In this document: in pieces, positions 23,255-32,067 of the stretch
Layout of the letters: the number at the start of each line of letters is the position of its first letter
How positions within the stretch are numbered: position 1 is the first letter of the stretch
NCBI GenBank assembly: GCA_031430435.1
Contig: JANPBM010000102.1
Coordinates: 59,815 to 123,814, forward strand
DNA: 64,000 bases
From: JANNVK01 sp031430435
GTDB taxonomy: Bacteria; Acidobacteriota; Blastocatellia; Pyrinomonadales; Pyrinomonadaceae
Direction of reading: 5' to 3'
The notes under the pieces: generated by a model
What the model was told of the DNA's origin: nothing
The model's database searches: none
Seen by the model: only the letters and a program-made list of their open reading frames with translations
Made by a program: the position numbers and the translations under genes

Positions 23255-23758
23255 ATGGATTCAACCAACACACCTAAAAAAACTTTACTCGATTACATAT
23301 CTTTAGCGATTGCAACATTTGGAGTCGGTTATTTGCCGCTTGCTCCGGGAACTTGGGGTTCGGCAGTCGGCGTTTTAATCTTTTTGCTGTATGTAAATTT
23401 CACGACATTTTCAAATTTTTCGACTGTCGCATGGATTATTTTTGTCGTTGCGGTTTGCGCAATCGGAACTTGGGCGGCACAGCGGGCAGAGCGAATTTTC
23501 AACGAAGAAGACCCGCAAAGAGTTGTGGTCGATGAAGTTGCGGGACAACTTATTACTTATTCGGCGGTCGCGGTGTCGGATTGGAAACATTTGCTTGTCG
23601 GTTTTATTTTATTTCGGCTGTTCGATATTTGGAAACCGTATCCGATCAATAAGTTACAAGATTTACACGGCGGTTTCGGCGTAATGGCAGACGATGTTTT
23701 GGCGGGAATTTATTCGGCGATGATTATTTATTCGCTCACATTTTTCAACATTTTATGA
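23255..23758 (+). CDS. pgpA: Phosphatidylglycerophosphatase A
   Basis: This 167-aa inner-membrane enzyme removes phosphate from phosphatidylglycerophosphate to give phosphatidylglycerol. Signature regions are GVGYLPLAPGTWGS (31-44), DPQRVVVDEVAGQ, FRLFDIWKPYPI and GGFGVMADDVLAGIY; the acidic residues of the last and of VDEVAG are the metal and phosphate site. Several membrane helices are visible. The next gene starts within its last codons (ATGA overlap). Confidence 0.93.
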   Translation: MDSTNTPKKTLLDYISLAIATFGVGYLPLAPGTWGSAVGVLIFLLYVNFTTFSNFSTVAWIIFVVAVCAIGTWAAQRAERIFNEEDPQRVVVDEVAGQLITYSAVAVSDWKHLLVGFILFRLFDIWKPYPINKLQDLHGGFGVMADDVLAGIYSAMIIYSLTFFNIL

Positions 23759-24426
23759 TTTTTCATATCTTAAACGGCGATGCTTTGGCAGAAGAATTTG
23801 ATATTGTCGGCGAGAAAATTATTTGCCGCGAATGTTTGATCGAAGGCGAAATCGCCGCAGAATCGTTAGATGAATTTTGGAAGTTCAGAGCCGAATTTAT
23901 TGAAAGGTCTTACGGCGAAAATGATTATTCGGAAAAAGTCGTTTCCGAATTTGAAAAGTTGCGAAACATTTCCGCACACAACGAGGTAAATTTGTGGTTC
24001 GGAAACGAACTCTTTTGCCAAACTAATTTGTGGTTTTGCTTGGGTTTATTGGAACAAAGCAACCCGGAAATTTATCGTGTTTTTCCGGATTCAAACGATT
24101 GGAATTGCAAATTTGACGATTTGCAAAGCTGTTTCGATAATCGGATTAAACTTGCAGACGAAGATTTACAACTCGGCGTAAACTTGTGGAAAGCGTATCA
24201 AACTGCTGATTATAAACAACTTGAAGATTTAAGCAGAACACCTTCGCCCGCATTTCCGCGATTAAAAGAAGTTTGCAATGCGGAAATCGAAAAACATTCG
24301 CGACCGCAAGAAATTTTATCCGAAATAAAGGAAACCGATTTCAATGAAATTTTCAAACAATTTTCAAAACTTGCCGCTGTTTACGGTTTCGGAGATTCGC
24401 AAGTAAAAAAACTATTGAAAAATTAG
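23755..24426 (+). CDS. DUF1835 domain protein
   Basis: A 223-aa soluble protein with a DUF1835-type N-terminus: FHILNGDALAEEF at the start, ICRECLIEGE, and later NLWFGNELFCQTNLWF. The function of this family is not known. It overlaps pgpA by 4 nt, so they are co-translated. It also overlaps the end of the convergent corA gene by 4 nt (24423-24426), so both stop codons share bases. Confidence 0.8.
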   Translation: MIFHILNGDALAEEFDIVGEKIICRECLIEGEIAAESLDEFWKFRAEFIERSYGENDYSEKVVSEFEKLRNISAHNEVNLWFGNELFCQTNLWFCLGLLEQSNPEIYRVFPDSNDWNCKFDDLQSCFDNRIKLADEDLQLGVNLWKAYQTADYKQLEDLSRTPSPAFPRLKEVCNAEIEKHSRPQEILSEIKETDFNEIFKQFSKLAAVYGFGDSQVKKLLKN

Positions 24427-25475
24427 CCTGTTTTATCACTTTTCGTTTTGTGCTTTTTATCTTCTTTAATAAGTTGTATCTGTTTCGGTTCAAAAATCCA
24501 ACCTTTTCGCCAAAAATAAATCAGTAATCCGACCGCCACAAAACCCATCAATCCAATAGCAAAATAATAGCCGTTTTTTGTATGAAGTTCGGGCATATTT
24601 TCAAAATTCATCCCGTAAATTCCCGCAATCAGCGAAAGCGGCAACATAATCGCCGAAAATACCGCCAAAACTTTCATCACTTCGTTGGTTTTATTGGCAA
24701 TGACAGAAAGATGAATGTCGGAAAGTCCGCCGACCAAATCCCGATAACTTTCCGAAAGATCAACAATCCTGAGCAGATGGTCGTGAACATCGCGGTAAAA
24801 CGGCAGCGTCAAATCGTCGATTAACGGAAACTCGCCGTGCGAAAAACGATATAAAACTTGGAGTTGTTTCGCTGAAATTCGCCGCAATCGCGCCACGCTT
24901 CGTTTCAAACCCATAATTTCTTCTAAAATTTGATTGCTCGGACGATTTAACGCAAAAACACGCTCCTCCAGTTCGCTGATCGACGTGTCGAAATCATCAA
25001 CCACAGGCATATAAAGGTCAACCAGTTGGTCGAGAATTTGTTGGAGCAAATAAGACGCGCCGCGATGACAGGCGAAAGAGTTTGCCCGAAGTTGTCGTTT
25101 GACGTTTTCGATGCTGCGAAACTGTTCGTGATGATAGGTAACGACAAAATTTTTGCCCAAATAGCCGTCGAGTTCTTTGGTGTCAAAGTTAAAAGAATGA
25201 GTTTTATTGGTAACGCCGTGGACAATAAAAAATATGTAATCAGTAAAACCTTCGACCTTCGGCTGATTACGAGTTTCACGCGAATCTTCGACGGTTAAAG
25301 GGTGAAAATTAAAAACATCGATTAAAATATTATCTTCGTCTTCACTCGGCGACTGCATATCAACCCAAACAACATTATTTTCATCCGCCAAAAGTTCGGG
25401 CAAATCCTTCGCCGCAAAACCTTCGTCAATATGATTTGAACCTGCTCGATAAACAAAAATTTCCATCTTACTCAA
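24423..25475 (-). CDS. corA: CorA-type magnesium/cobalt transporter
   Basis: A 350-aa inner-membrane pentameric channel for Mg2+ or Co2+. A large cytoplasmic N-terminal domain (1-285) with long helices precedes two C-terminal membrane helices; the selectivity motif GMN is present in AGIYGMNFENMPEL after the first helix. The C-terminal tail is Lys-rich. The start overlaps the end of the DoxX-like gene by 8 nt, so they form an operon in the order DoxX-corA. Confidence 0.93.
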   Translation of the reverse strand: MSKMEIFVYRAGSNHIDEGFAAKDLPELLADENNVVWVDMQSPSEDEDNILIDVFNFHPLTVEDSRETRNQPKVEGFTDYIFFIVHGVTNKTHSFNFDTKELDGYLGKNFVVTYHHEQFRSIENVKRQLRANSFACHRGASYLLQQILDQLVDLYMPVVDDFDTSISELEERVFALNRPSNQILEEIMGLKRSVARLRRISAKQLQVLYRFSHGEFPLIDDLTLPFYRDVHDHLLRIVDLSESYRDLVGGLSDIHLSVIANKTNEVMKVLAVFSAIMLPLSLIAGIYGMNFENMPELHTKNGYYFAIGLMGFVAVGLLIYFWRKGWIFEPKQIQLIKEDKKHKTKSDKTG

Positions 25476-25824
25476 ACACCTTTTTGTCGAAAAAATATGA
25501 AACCGAAAGCAAAATTAAAGCCGCGACAGCCGCCGGAAATTCACCGTCGCCCGCGTTTAGATGTGCGGAAATCGCCAACAAAAAGTTGAAGAAAAACCCT
25601 GCATACGCCCATTCTTTGAGCGTTTTTGATTGCTTTGAAAGTATTGCGATTACGCCTGAAATTTTGGCAACCGCAAGCGGATAAACGAGATACGCGGGAA
25701 AACCGAGCGTCTTAAAAATCTCCGACACGGCTTGGTGATTAAAAACATACATTCCCGCCGAACCAAGCATCAGCAAACACAGCACGGCGGTCGCAATCCA
25801 ATAAATGATTTTGTTTGTTTTCAT
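25468..25824 (-). CDS. DoxX-like small membrane protein
   Basis: A 118-aa protein with four predicted membrane helices and the DoxX-like pattern GFPAYLVYPLAVAKISGVIAIL in helix 2 and EWAYAGFFFNFLLAISAHL in helix 3. DoxX-like proteins are diverse and mostly uncharacterised. It overlaps corA by 8 nt and may affect its expression by coupling. Confidence 0.8.
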   Translation of the reverse strand: MKTNKIIYWIATAVLCLLMLGSAGMYVFNHQAVSEIFKTLGFPAYLVYPLAVAKISGVIAILSKQSKTLKEWAYAGFFFNFLLAISAHLNAGDGEFPAAVAALILLSVSYFFDKKVFE

Positions 25825-25893
25825 AGCGGAAAGTTTATAACAATTTCATCAAACAAAAAAGCGTGGCGAAACGTATGATAAAATTAACAAAAT

Positions 25894-26808
25894 ATGAATT
25901 CACAACAAGTTACATTGCAAGTTGAAAACGTGACCAAACGTTACGGCGAATTTACGGCGGTCAATGACATTTCGTTTGAGGTAAAAAGCGGACGAATTTT
26001 CGGCTTTTTAGGTCCGAACGGAGCGGGAAAAACAACGACGATTCGGATGATTGTCGGAATTACCGCGCCGGACGAAGGCGAAATTAAACTTTTCGGACAA
26101 AAAATGTCGTCCGTTTTGCAAGATAAAATCGGTTATTTGCCCGAAGAACGCGGACTTTACAAAAAAATGAAAGTCTGTGAACAACTCCGATATTTTGCCG
26201 CATTAAAAAGCGTTCCGACCAAACTTGCCGATGAACGAATCGATTATTGGCTGGCAAAAATGGGTTTAAGCGAATGGAAGTTGAAAAAAGCCGCCGATTT
26301 ATCGAAAGGTATGTCGCAAAAAATCCAGTTCATCGCCACAGTTTTGCACGAACCGGATTTAATCATTTTGGACGAACCTTTTTCGGGTCTCGATCCGATC
26401 AACGTGGAAGTTTTAATCGAAGCAATCGCGGAGCAAAAATCTCTCGGCAAAACGATAATCTTTTCGACGCATTTGATGGAAACCGCCGAAAGATTGTGCG
26501 ACGACATTATTTTAATCAACAAATCAAAGAAAATAATCGGCGGAAAATTGCGTGAAGTAAAAGAAAGTTTCGGCAAAAATTTAATCGCGGTGCGGTGCAT
26601 CGACGGCGATAAAGTGTTGACAGACAATAGTTTAGTGGTGAAAATAGTTGAAAGCGCAGACGAAAAAGTTTTGACGTTAGCCGAAAATGCGGACGCGCAA
26701 ACATTGCTCAAAAATTTAATTGAAAGCGGTGCGACGATTACTAAATTTGAGCAAATCGAGCCGAGTTTAAACGACATTTTCATCGAAAAAGTGAGCGAAC
26801 AAAGTTGA
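25894..26808 (+). CDS. ABC transporter ATP-binding protein
   Basis: A 304-aa ABC ATPase with Walker A GPNGAGKTT (40-48), signature LSKGMSQK, Walker B LIILDEP and H-loop STHLME, and a C-terminal extension (about 215-304) of the DUF4162 type seen in ATPases that pair with NatB-like export permeases. No permease gene follows: the next gene is a sigma factor after a terminator. The partner must be elsewhere or lost. The substrate cannot be told. Confidence 0.9.
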   Translation: MNSQQVTLQVENVTKRYGEFTAVNDISFEVKSGRIFGFLGPNGAGKTTTIRMIVGITAPDEGEIKLFGQKMSSVLQDKIGYLPEERGLYKKMKVCEQLRYFAALKSVPTKLADERIDYWLAKMGLSEWKLKKAADLSKGMSQKIQFIATVLHEPDLIILDEPFSGLDPINVEVLIEAIAEQKSLGKTIIFSTHLMETAERLCDDIILINKSKKIIGGKLREVKESFGKNLIAVRCIDGDKVLTDNSLVVKIVESADEKVLTLAENADAQTLLKNLIESGATITKFEQIEPSLNDIFIEKVSEQS

Positions 26809-26877
26809 TTTGCCGAGTTGAAAAAGACTCGTCCGACAACCTTTTTTTTCGTCTCCGTTATTCCGTAATGCCGATTC

Positions 26878-26911
26878 TTGCCCGAAAGTGAAATTATCGG
26901 GCAAGTTTTTC
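26878..26911 (+). terminator. Terminator after the ABC ATPase
   Basis: TTGCCCGA (26878-26885) pairs with TCGGGCAA (26897-26904), followed by GTTTTTCTTG. It separates the ATPase from the sigma factor. Confidence 0.85.
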
Positions 26912-26993
26912 TTGTTATTTTCTAATTTTACGTTTTATTAGACTTTGTAATTTCAAAAAAGTTCGTAAACTCCGGTAAACTCTTTCAAAGTCA

Positions 26994-27899
26994 GTGAAAT
27001 CCGGTACCGAAAAAATAATCAATGAAAATCTTGCGCGTCTGCTTTCGCGGGCGGAAAATCCGCGTTCGCTTTCCGTTGACGATTTATTTCCGCGTGTTTT
27101 GAAATCAACCCGAAAATACTTGCCCGAAGGTTCAAATATTGAAATAAAAAACTTTATCGACACGTTGAAAATCGATGATTTGTGTTTGATAATCGCGTGC
27201 GAGAAAAAAGACGATGCGGCGTGGAAAGAATTGGTCGAAAATTTTGGCGCAACGGTAAAATCCGCCGCTCGAAACATCACGAAAAACAACGAAGACGCTG
27301 AAGATTTGGCGAGTTCGATTTGGGCGGAACTTCACGGGTTAAAAGAAAATTCGCACGGTAAACTCGCGTATTATTCGGGACGCGGAAGCCTCGGCGGTTG
27401 GTTGCGAGCGGTCGTTTCGCAACTCGCGGTTGACCAGTACCGCAAAATTTCCCGCTTTGTGCAAATAGAAGAAAACAGAGAGTTTGAGAATTTGGCGAAC
27501 GAAAACGAAGAGGCTTTAATCGTCTCGAATCACGACACGCCCGAACTTTTATTGGACGAAAAACGGACAAGTTACGATGTCGCAAAAGCCTTAAAAGCAG
27601 CGATTGAAAATTTATCGGCGGAAGACAAACTGCTCATCAAACTTTATTATTTCGATAATTTAAATTTAAAGAAAATCGGTGAAATTTCAGGTTTTCACGA
27701 AGCCACCGCGAGTCGCAAAATTGTTAAAGTCCAAGCTGAATTGCGCAAGACAACCGAGAAGATTCTGCAAACGGAACACGGTTGGAAAACGGAAGAAGTA
27801 AGTCGAAATTTGAGTAATACCGCAAGTAAGTTGGGTTTTAGCGTGGAAAAGTTGTTTGTTTTGCTGATTTTTACAATCGCGCAAGAAATGTTTCGGTGA
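26994..27899 (+). CDS. ECF-type RNA polymerase sigma factor
   Basis: A 301-aa sigma-70 family factor. Region 2 lies at about 85-165 (WKELVENFGATVKSAARNI ... DAEDLASSIWAEL ... GRGSLGGWLRAVV ... AVDQYRK) and region 4 at about 205-260, with a helix-turn-helix around LNLKKIGEISGFHEATASRKI. Regions 1.1 and 3 are not seen. An extra N-terminal stretch of about 75 residues and a hydrophobic end (KLFVLLIFTIAQEMF) are unusual. The start codon is GTG. The next gene encodes its probable anti-sigma factor. Confidence 0.88.
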   Translation: MKSGTEKIINENLARLLSRAENPRSLSVDDLFPRVLKSTRKYLPEGSNIEIKNFIDTLKIDDLCLIIACEKKDDAAWKELVENFGATVKSAARNITKNNEDAEDLASSIWAELHGLKENSHGKLAYYSGRGSLGGWLRAVVSQLAVDQYRKISRFVQIEENREFENLANENEEALIVSNHDTPELLLDEKRTSYDVAKALKAAIENLSAEDKLLIKLYYFDNLNLKKIGEISGFHEATASRKIVKVQAELRKTTEKILQTEHGWKTEEVSRNLSNTASKLGFSVEKLFVLLIFTIAQEMFR

Positions 27900-27940
27900 A
27901 ACGTTCTTTAATTTGTCGGCATTAAATTGTTGACTCGAAA

Positions 27941-29104
27941 ATGATGGAAATTGAATTCGACAAAGAAATAGATGCCATTTTACGAAGTGCGGTGAAAGAT
28001 TCGCAGTCCGTAGAATTGTCGTCCGCACACCTTGACGCAGACGAGATTTCATCGTTTGCGGAAAATGTGTTGCCTGCCAAAGCCCGCGTTCGAGCAACGG
28101 AGCATTTGGCGGATTGCCTTCGCTGTCGAAAAATTTTGGTTGAAATTTCCGCGTTTACCGAAGCCGAAATCCCAAGTGAAATTATTCACGCAACCGAACT
28201 GAAGACTGAAATTCCGTGGTATAAAAAACTTTTTGCGTTTCCGAATTTGGCGTATTCGATGGGAGCCGTGTGTCTTGTATTTGCAGGAATAATAGGCTTT
28301 ACGGTTTTTCAAAGCCGAAACACGCTCGACCAAGTTGCAAGTGTTGCCGAAAAATCGTCAAACGCAAAAGGCGCGAGTTCGGACGGAATCGAGCAAATGA
28401 AAGAAGTTCCGATTTCAAATTCGACAGTTGCTTCAAACACAAACGCGAACATTGCCGCAACGGATAATGCAGCCGTCAAACCTGCGATGAATTCAACCGC
28501 CGCGACTAATTTTACTCCGAGTTTACCGCAACTTTCACCGACTGTACCTGCCGTTATTCAACCGAATGGCACGCCCAAAAGTTCGTCGGTCGATAAAGCA
28601 AAAACGAGCAGTGAAACTTTTGCAACCCCGAATTCGGAAGCCTTGCCACCGATGCCTAAACCGGCTGAAAATAAACAAAACACAGCTCCGGCAAGCGCGA
28701 TAATCAACTCCGAAAAATCTGTCTCAGCCGAAGAGCCGCGAAAAACTGAGAGTGAGGCAAAATCAAAATCCGACTCGGCGAGTGCCGAAATCAAAGACGA
28801 GGAAGATTCGGTAACTCGATCCGCTCCGCGAAAAATGTCGCCCGCACCGGCACCGGGAATGGCGAAACCGAGTAAAAAAGTCGCGGAAGACAATCCGGCT
28901 GAGAACCGACAACTGAGCGGCAAAAAGTTTCGTAAAATCGGCGGAACGTGGTTTGATTCCGCCTACGGTTCGCAACCGCAAACAAACGTTTCACGCGGTT
29001 CGACTGATTTCAAAAAACTCGACGGCGGTCTGCAAAATATCGGAAATTCGTTGGACGGAACCGTGATTGTGGTGTGGAAAAATAAAGCGTATAAAATTCA
29101 ATAA
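27941..29104 (+). CDS. Putative transmembrane anti-sigma factor
   Basis: A 387-aa protein. The N-terminal part has a zinc-finger anti-sigma pattern (His55, Cys59, Cys62 in EHLADCLRCRK), followed by one membrane helix (about 103-122) and a long low-complexity periplasmic part rich in Ser, Ala, Pro and Lys. Its last about 60 residues (FRKIGGTWFDSAYG ... VIVVWKNKAYKIQ) look folded and may sense the signal. Gene order after the ECF sigma factor is the usual arrangement. Nothing shows which signal it senses. Confidence 0.75.
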   Translation: MMEIEFDKEIDAILRSAVKDSQSVELSSAHLDADEISSFAENVLPAKARVRATEHLADCLRCRKILVEISAFTEAEIPSEIIHATELKTEIPWYKKLFAFPNLAYSMGAVCLVFAGIIGFTVFQSRNTLDQVASVAEKSSNAKGASSDGIEQMKEVPISNSTVASNTNANIAATDNAAVKPAMNSTAATNFTPSLPQLSPTVPAVIQPNGTPKSSSVDKAKTSSETFATPNSEALPPMPKPAENKQNTAPASAIINSEKSVSAEEPRKTESEAKSKSDSASAEIKDEEDSVTRSAPRKMSPAPAPGMAKPSKKVAEDNPAENRQLSGKKFRKIGGTWFDSAYGSQPQTNVSRGSTDFKKLDGGLQNIGNSLDGTVIVVWKNKAYKIQ

Positions 29105-29124
29105 CCAACTTTATTTCGACTGTC

Positions 29125-29850
29125 ATGAACTTTACAATTCTCAAATACGATTCGATTGATTCAACCAACAATGAGGCGATTAACCAAGCCAAACGCGGTG
29201 CGGGCGAAGGTTTGTGCGTTGTCGCGCGTTCGCAAACCGCCGGACGCGGACGCTTCGGGCGAACTTGGATTTCCGAAAAAGACGCGGGACTTTATTTCAG
29301 TATTGTGTTGCGTCCGGCGATGGAAACGCGATTTTTACCGCTTTTAACTTTGATGTCCGCCGTTGCCGTTTACGATGTTTTGAGCGAAGTTTATGACTTG
29401 AAACCCGATATAAAATGGGCAAACGACGTTCACGTCAACGGCAAAAAAATTTGCGGAATTTTGGCGGAAACAGTTGAAACAAACAAAGGTTTAGCGGTCA
29501 TTGTCGGCATCGGCATCAATTTGAAATCGACGAATTTCCCGCCCGAAGTAATCGCTGTGTCAATTGCCGAAGAAACAAAATTAAACGTTAATTTTGATGA
29601 GGTTCACGAAGCCTTGACTCGGTTTTTTGCTTATCATTACGATAGTTTTGAGGCGGAAAATGTCTGCCGGGAATGGACAAAACGTTCAAGCTACGCTTTT
29701 GGCAAAGAGGTTCGGGCATTGTCGGGAAACGAAATAATTTGCGGAATAACTCGCGGAATCGAGGAAAACGGAGCGTTGCGAATCGAGACCGAAACCGGCG
29801 AACTGAAAATTATTCACGCGGGCGACATCGAACAATTACGCCAAGTTTGA
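29125..29850 (+). CDS. birA: Biotin--[acetyl-CoA-carboxylase] ligase, catalytic domain only
   Basis: A 241-aa enzyme that activates biotin with ATP and attaches it to the carboxyl carrier protein. Visible marks are STNNEA, the biotinyl-AMP loop AGRGRFGRTW, IKWANDV and VNGKKICGILAE, then GIGINL. The usual N-terminal DNA-binding domain of BirA repressors is absent, so it acts only as an enzyme. It starts 20 bp after the anti-sigma gene and may be transcribed with it. Confidence 0.93.
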   Translation: MNFTILKYDSIDSTNNEAINQAKRGAGEGLCVVARSQTAGRGRFGRTWISEKDAGLYFSIVLRPAMETRFLPLLTLMSAVAVYDVLSEVYDLKPDIKWANDVHVNGKKICGILAETVETNKGLAVIVGIGINLKSTNFPPEVIAVSIAEETKLNVNFDEVHEALTRFFAYHYDSFEAENVCREWTKRSSYAFGKEVRALSGNEIICGITRGIEENGALRIETETGELKIIHAGDIEQLRQV

Positions 29851-29923
29851 AAAAAAGTGAGGTAGGCAACTCATCGGCAAATAAAGATGAATTGCGAGTT
29901 TCTATCGGAACTTTTTCAAACTT

Positions 29924-30874
29924 TTATTCACGCTGAATTCCGGTGAAATTAACGCCGTCCAAATTTTCGTTCAGTTGAAAAGATTGCGTATCGGGTTGGA
30001 AAATATATTGTTTGCTCGAAACATTCAAGATGTAAAAATGTCCCGTTTCCAGTTCAGCGAATCTGTAATAGCCGAACGGATTGGTTAAAGCATATTTAAT
30101 TTCGCCCGATTGCGAATCGGTAATTGTCAGTCTTGCTCGTGAAATTCCGCGCCCGAAACCGGTTGTAATTCTGCCTCCAACGCTTGCATCGGCGGCAGTC
30201 GGAACAAAAGCCTCGATACTCACGGCATCTAACCCGACATTTCCGGGTCCGGCTAAACCTGTGGGAATTGTCCACACAAACGCAAGTCTGATTGTTTGTC
30301 CGGCATAAGTTGCTCCCAAAGGTATTGTATGACTTGTCCAAGGAATATTGGTTGTGGCATTAGCAGGTGCGTTTACTGTGAATGGTGTAGCCAAAACTAC
30401 GTTAGAAGTATTGCGGATTTCTACCCGATAATCCTGCGGTCTTGCACTACGCCAATCGGGGGCGGCATAAAAGTTAAGTTGCGAGAAAAGCCTTTCGCTG
30501 AATTTTAATGTGATTGAGTTTGCCGCCGGAACTGTAACGTCTTGGTAAATTGTATAGCCGCCAATAGGTGAATAATAAACGCCCGTTGCTAATTGAGGTC
30601 CGCACGCCCAACCGTGAAATAAAGCTTTTGATCCGGCAAACGGTGATGTAGATCCGCCGAATCCCGGACTAAAAGGGTTGAGGGCGTTATTTGCCGCACC
30701 ATAACTTGTTCCATTATCGGTGCAACCCGAATATGCAGATACCCAAGGTGCAAAACCCGGCGTTTCAAAACCGCCGTTGGTTAATAGTTCTACCGCGTGA
30801 ACCTGTTTTGGAAGATTTAGCGAAATAATTGCTGCAAACAGCAGACAAAATAATACTTTTTTTGAGTTGTTCAT
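29924..30874 (-). CDS. Secreted protein with C-terminal carboxypeptidase-regulatory-like domain
   Basis: A 316-aa exported protein. After a signal peptide (1-27), residues 30-225 form a beta-sandwich of the carbohydrate-binding type (starting VELLTNGGFETPGFAPW). Residues about 233-312 resemble the carboxypeptidase regulatory-like fold (GGRITTGFGRGISRARLTI ... GYYRFAELETGHFYIL). Such domains are non-catalytic beta-sandwiches used in surface or secreted proteins. It is convergent with birA. Confidence 0.78.
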   Translation of the reverse strand: MNNSKKVLFCLLFAAIISLNLPKQVHAVELLTNGGFETPGFAPWVSAYSGCTDNGTSYGAANNALNPFSPGFGGSTSPFAGSKALFHGWACGPQLATGVYYSPIGGYTIYQDVTVPAANSITLKFSERLFSQLNFYAAPDWRSARPQDYRVEIRNTSNVVLATPFTVNAPANATTNIPWTSHTIPLGATYAGQTIRLAFVWTIPTGLAGPGNVGLDAVSIEAFVPTAADASVGGRITTGFGRGISRARLTITDSQSGEIKYALTNPFGYYRFAELETGHFYILNVSSKQYIFQPDTQSFQLNENLDGVNFTGIQRE

Positions 30875-31098
30875 AAAGATTCTCTCCTTTTTTTGAAATA
30901 TAGACTTATCGAAAGTCTTTTTAGTTACGGGAAATTAGTTGTACTGTTAATGGTTTTTTCGGGCGAAAAATTACAAGAAAAAGTGAAAAAAGTGAAAATA
31001 ATTTCGATTATTTTTGAGCAAGACTGCTAAAACATTGATTTAATGAGAGTTATAGGATTATGTAAGTTGAAAATAATTTTGCAAAAATGTGATTAAAA

Positions 31099-31133
31099 AC
31101 AAAAAATCGGCTGAGATTACTCTCAACCGATTA
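31099..31133 (-). terminator. Terminator of deoC
   Basis: On the minus strand AATCGG ... GAGAGTAATCTC ... CCGATT form a hairpin with one mismatched step, then TTTTTTG. It lies about 37 bp past the deoC stop. The stretch 30875-31098 holds no gene that I can support. Confidence 0.8.
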
Positions 31134-31169
31134 ACTAATCTTAATTTTTGAATCTTAAACCTTAAATCT

Positions 31170-32027
31170 TTAGTAATTTCCCGCCACAATCGTTGATTTA
31201 ATGCCGCTTGCTTCCTGCGCGATTTTTATTCCGACCGATGCGCCGATGCGGGTTGCTCCGGCTTCAAACATCGCCCGCGCGTCGTCGATTCCCTTTACGC
31301 CGCCACTCGCCTTTACGCCTAACGCGCTTCCGACCGTGCGACGCATCAACGCGACATCATTGACAGTCGCGCCGCCGGACGCAAAACCGGTCGAAGTTTT
31401 GACAAAATCCGCTCCCGCATTTTTTGACGCAAGACACGCCCGAACTTTTTCGTCGTCGGTTAAAAGAGCCGTTTCGATAATCACTTTGCACAATACGCCG
31501 TTTTCGTGCGCGGCATCTGCCACAGCCTTTATGTCGGCTTCGACCAAACAATCGTCGCCCGATTTCAAGGCTCCGACGTTGATGACCATATCAACTTCGC
31601 CCGCACCGTTAAAAATTGCCCGCCTGGTTTCGTAAGCCTTTACATCAGAAAGAGTTGCACCAAGCGGAAAGCCGATAACGGTGCAAACCGGAACGCCCGT
31701 ACCGCGCAAAAACTCGGACGCTTTTTTGACCCAACTCGGATTAACGCACACGGACGCAAAGCCGAATTCCGCCGCTTCTCCGCAGAGCTTTTTAATGTTT
31801 TCTTCGGTCGCTTCGGGTTTCAAAAGCGTGTGGTCGATCAAACCTGCCCAATCGCGGGCGGTCGCCGTTTCGCCCAAAACCGCGCCGATTCGCGCCGCGC
31901 CTGCGTCAACCATTCGTTGCACGTCGGCACTGCAAAACGTCGGGCAATAATTATTGTCCAACTTTGATAAAACTAAATCAGTAATTTGTTCGACTAACTG
32001 TTCGTAATTTCCGTTTGTTAAGCTCAT
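31170..32027 (-). CDS. deoC: Deoxyribose-phosphate aldolase
   Basis: This 285-aa enzyme splits 2-deoxyribose-5-phosphate into glyceraldehyde-3-phosphate and acetaldehyde in nucleoside breakdown. The TIM-barrel part starts near residue 60 (LIDHTLLKPEAT). The Schiff-base lysine is in FVKTSTGF and the second lysine in GVKASGGV; VDMVINVGALKSG and ESGA-like ends also fit. An N-terminal extension of about 60 residues is present, with a Cys pair in NNYCPTFCS, not seen in the short DeoC type. Confidence 0.92.
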   Translation of the reverse strand: MSLTNGNYEQLVEQITDLVLSKLDNNYCPTFCSADVQRMVDAGAARIGAVLGETATARDWAGLIDHTLLKPEATEENIKKLCGEAAEFGFASVCVNPSWVKKASEFLRGTGVPVCTVIGFPLGATLSDVKAYETRRAIFNGAGEVDMVINVGALKSGDDCLVEADIKAVADAAHENGVLCKVIIETALLTDDEKVRACLASKNAGADFVKTSTGFASGGATVNDVALMRRTVGSALGVKASGGVKGIDDARAMFEAGATRIGASVGIKIAQEASGIKSTIVAGNY

Positions 32028-32067
32028 TTTTTTTTAATAATTTCGGATGCCGGATTCATTTTGGAAT

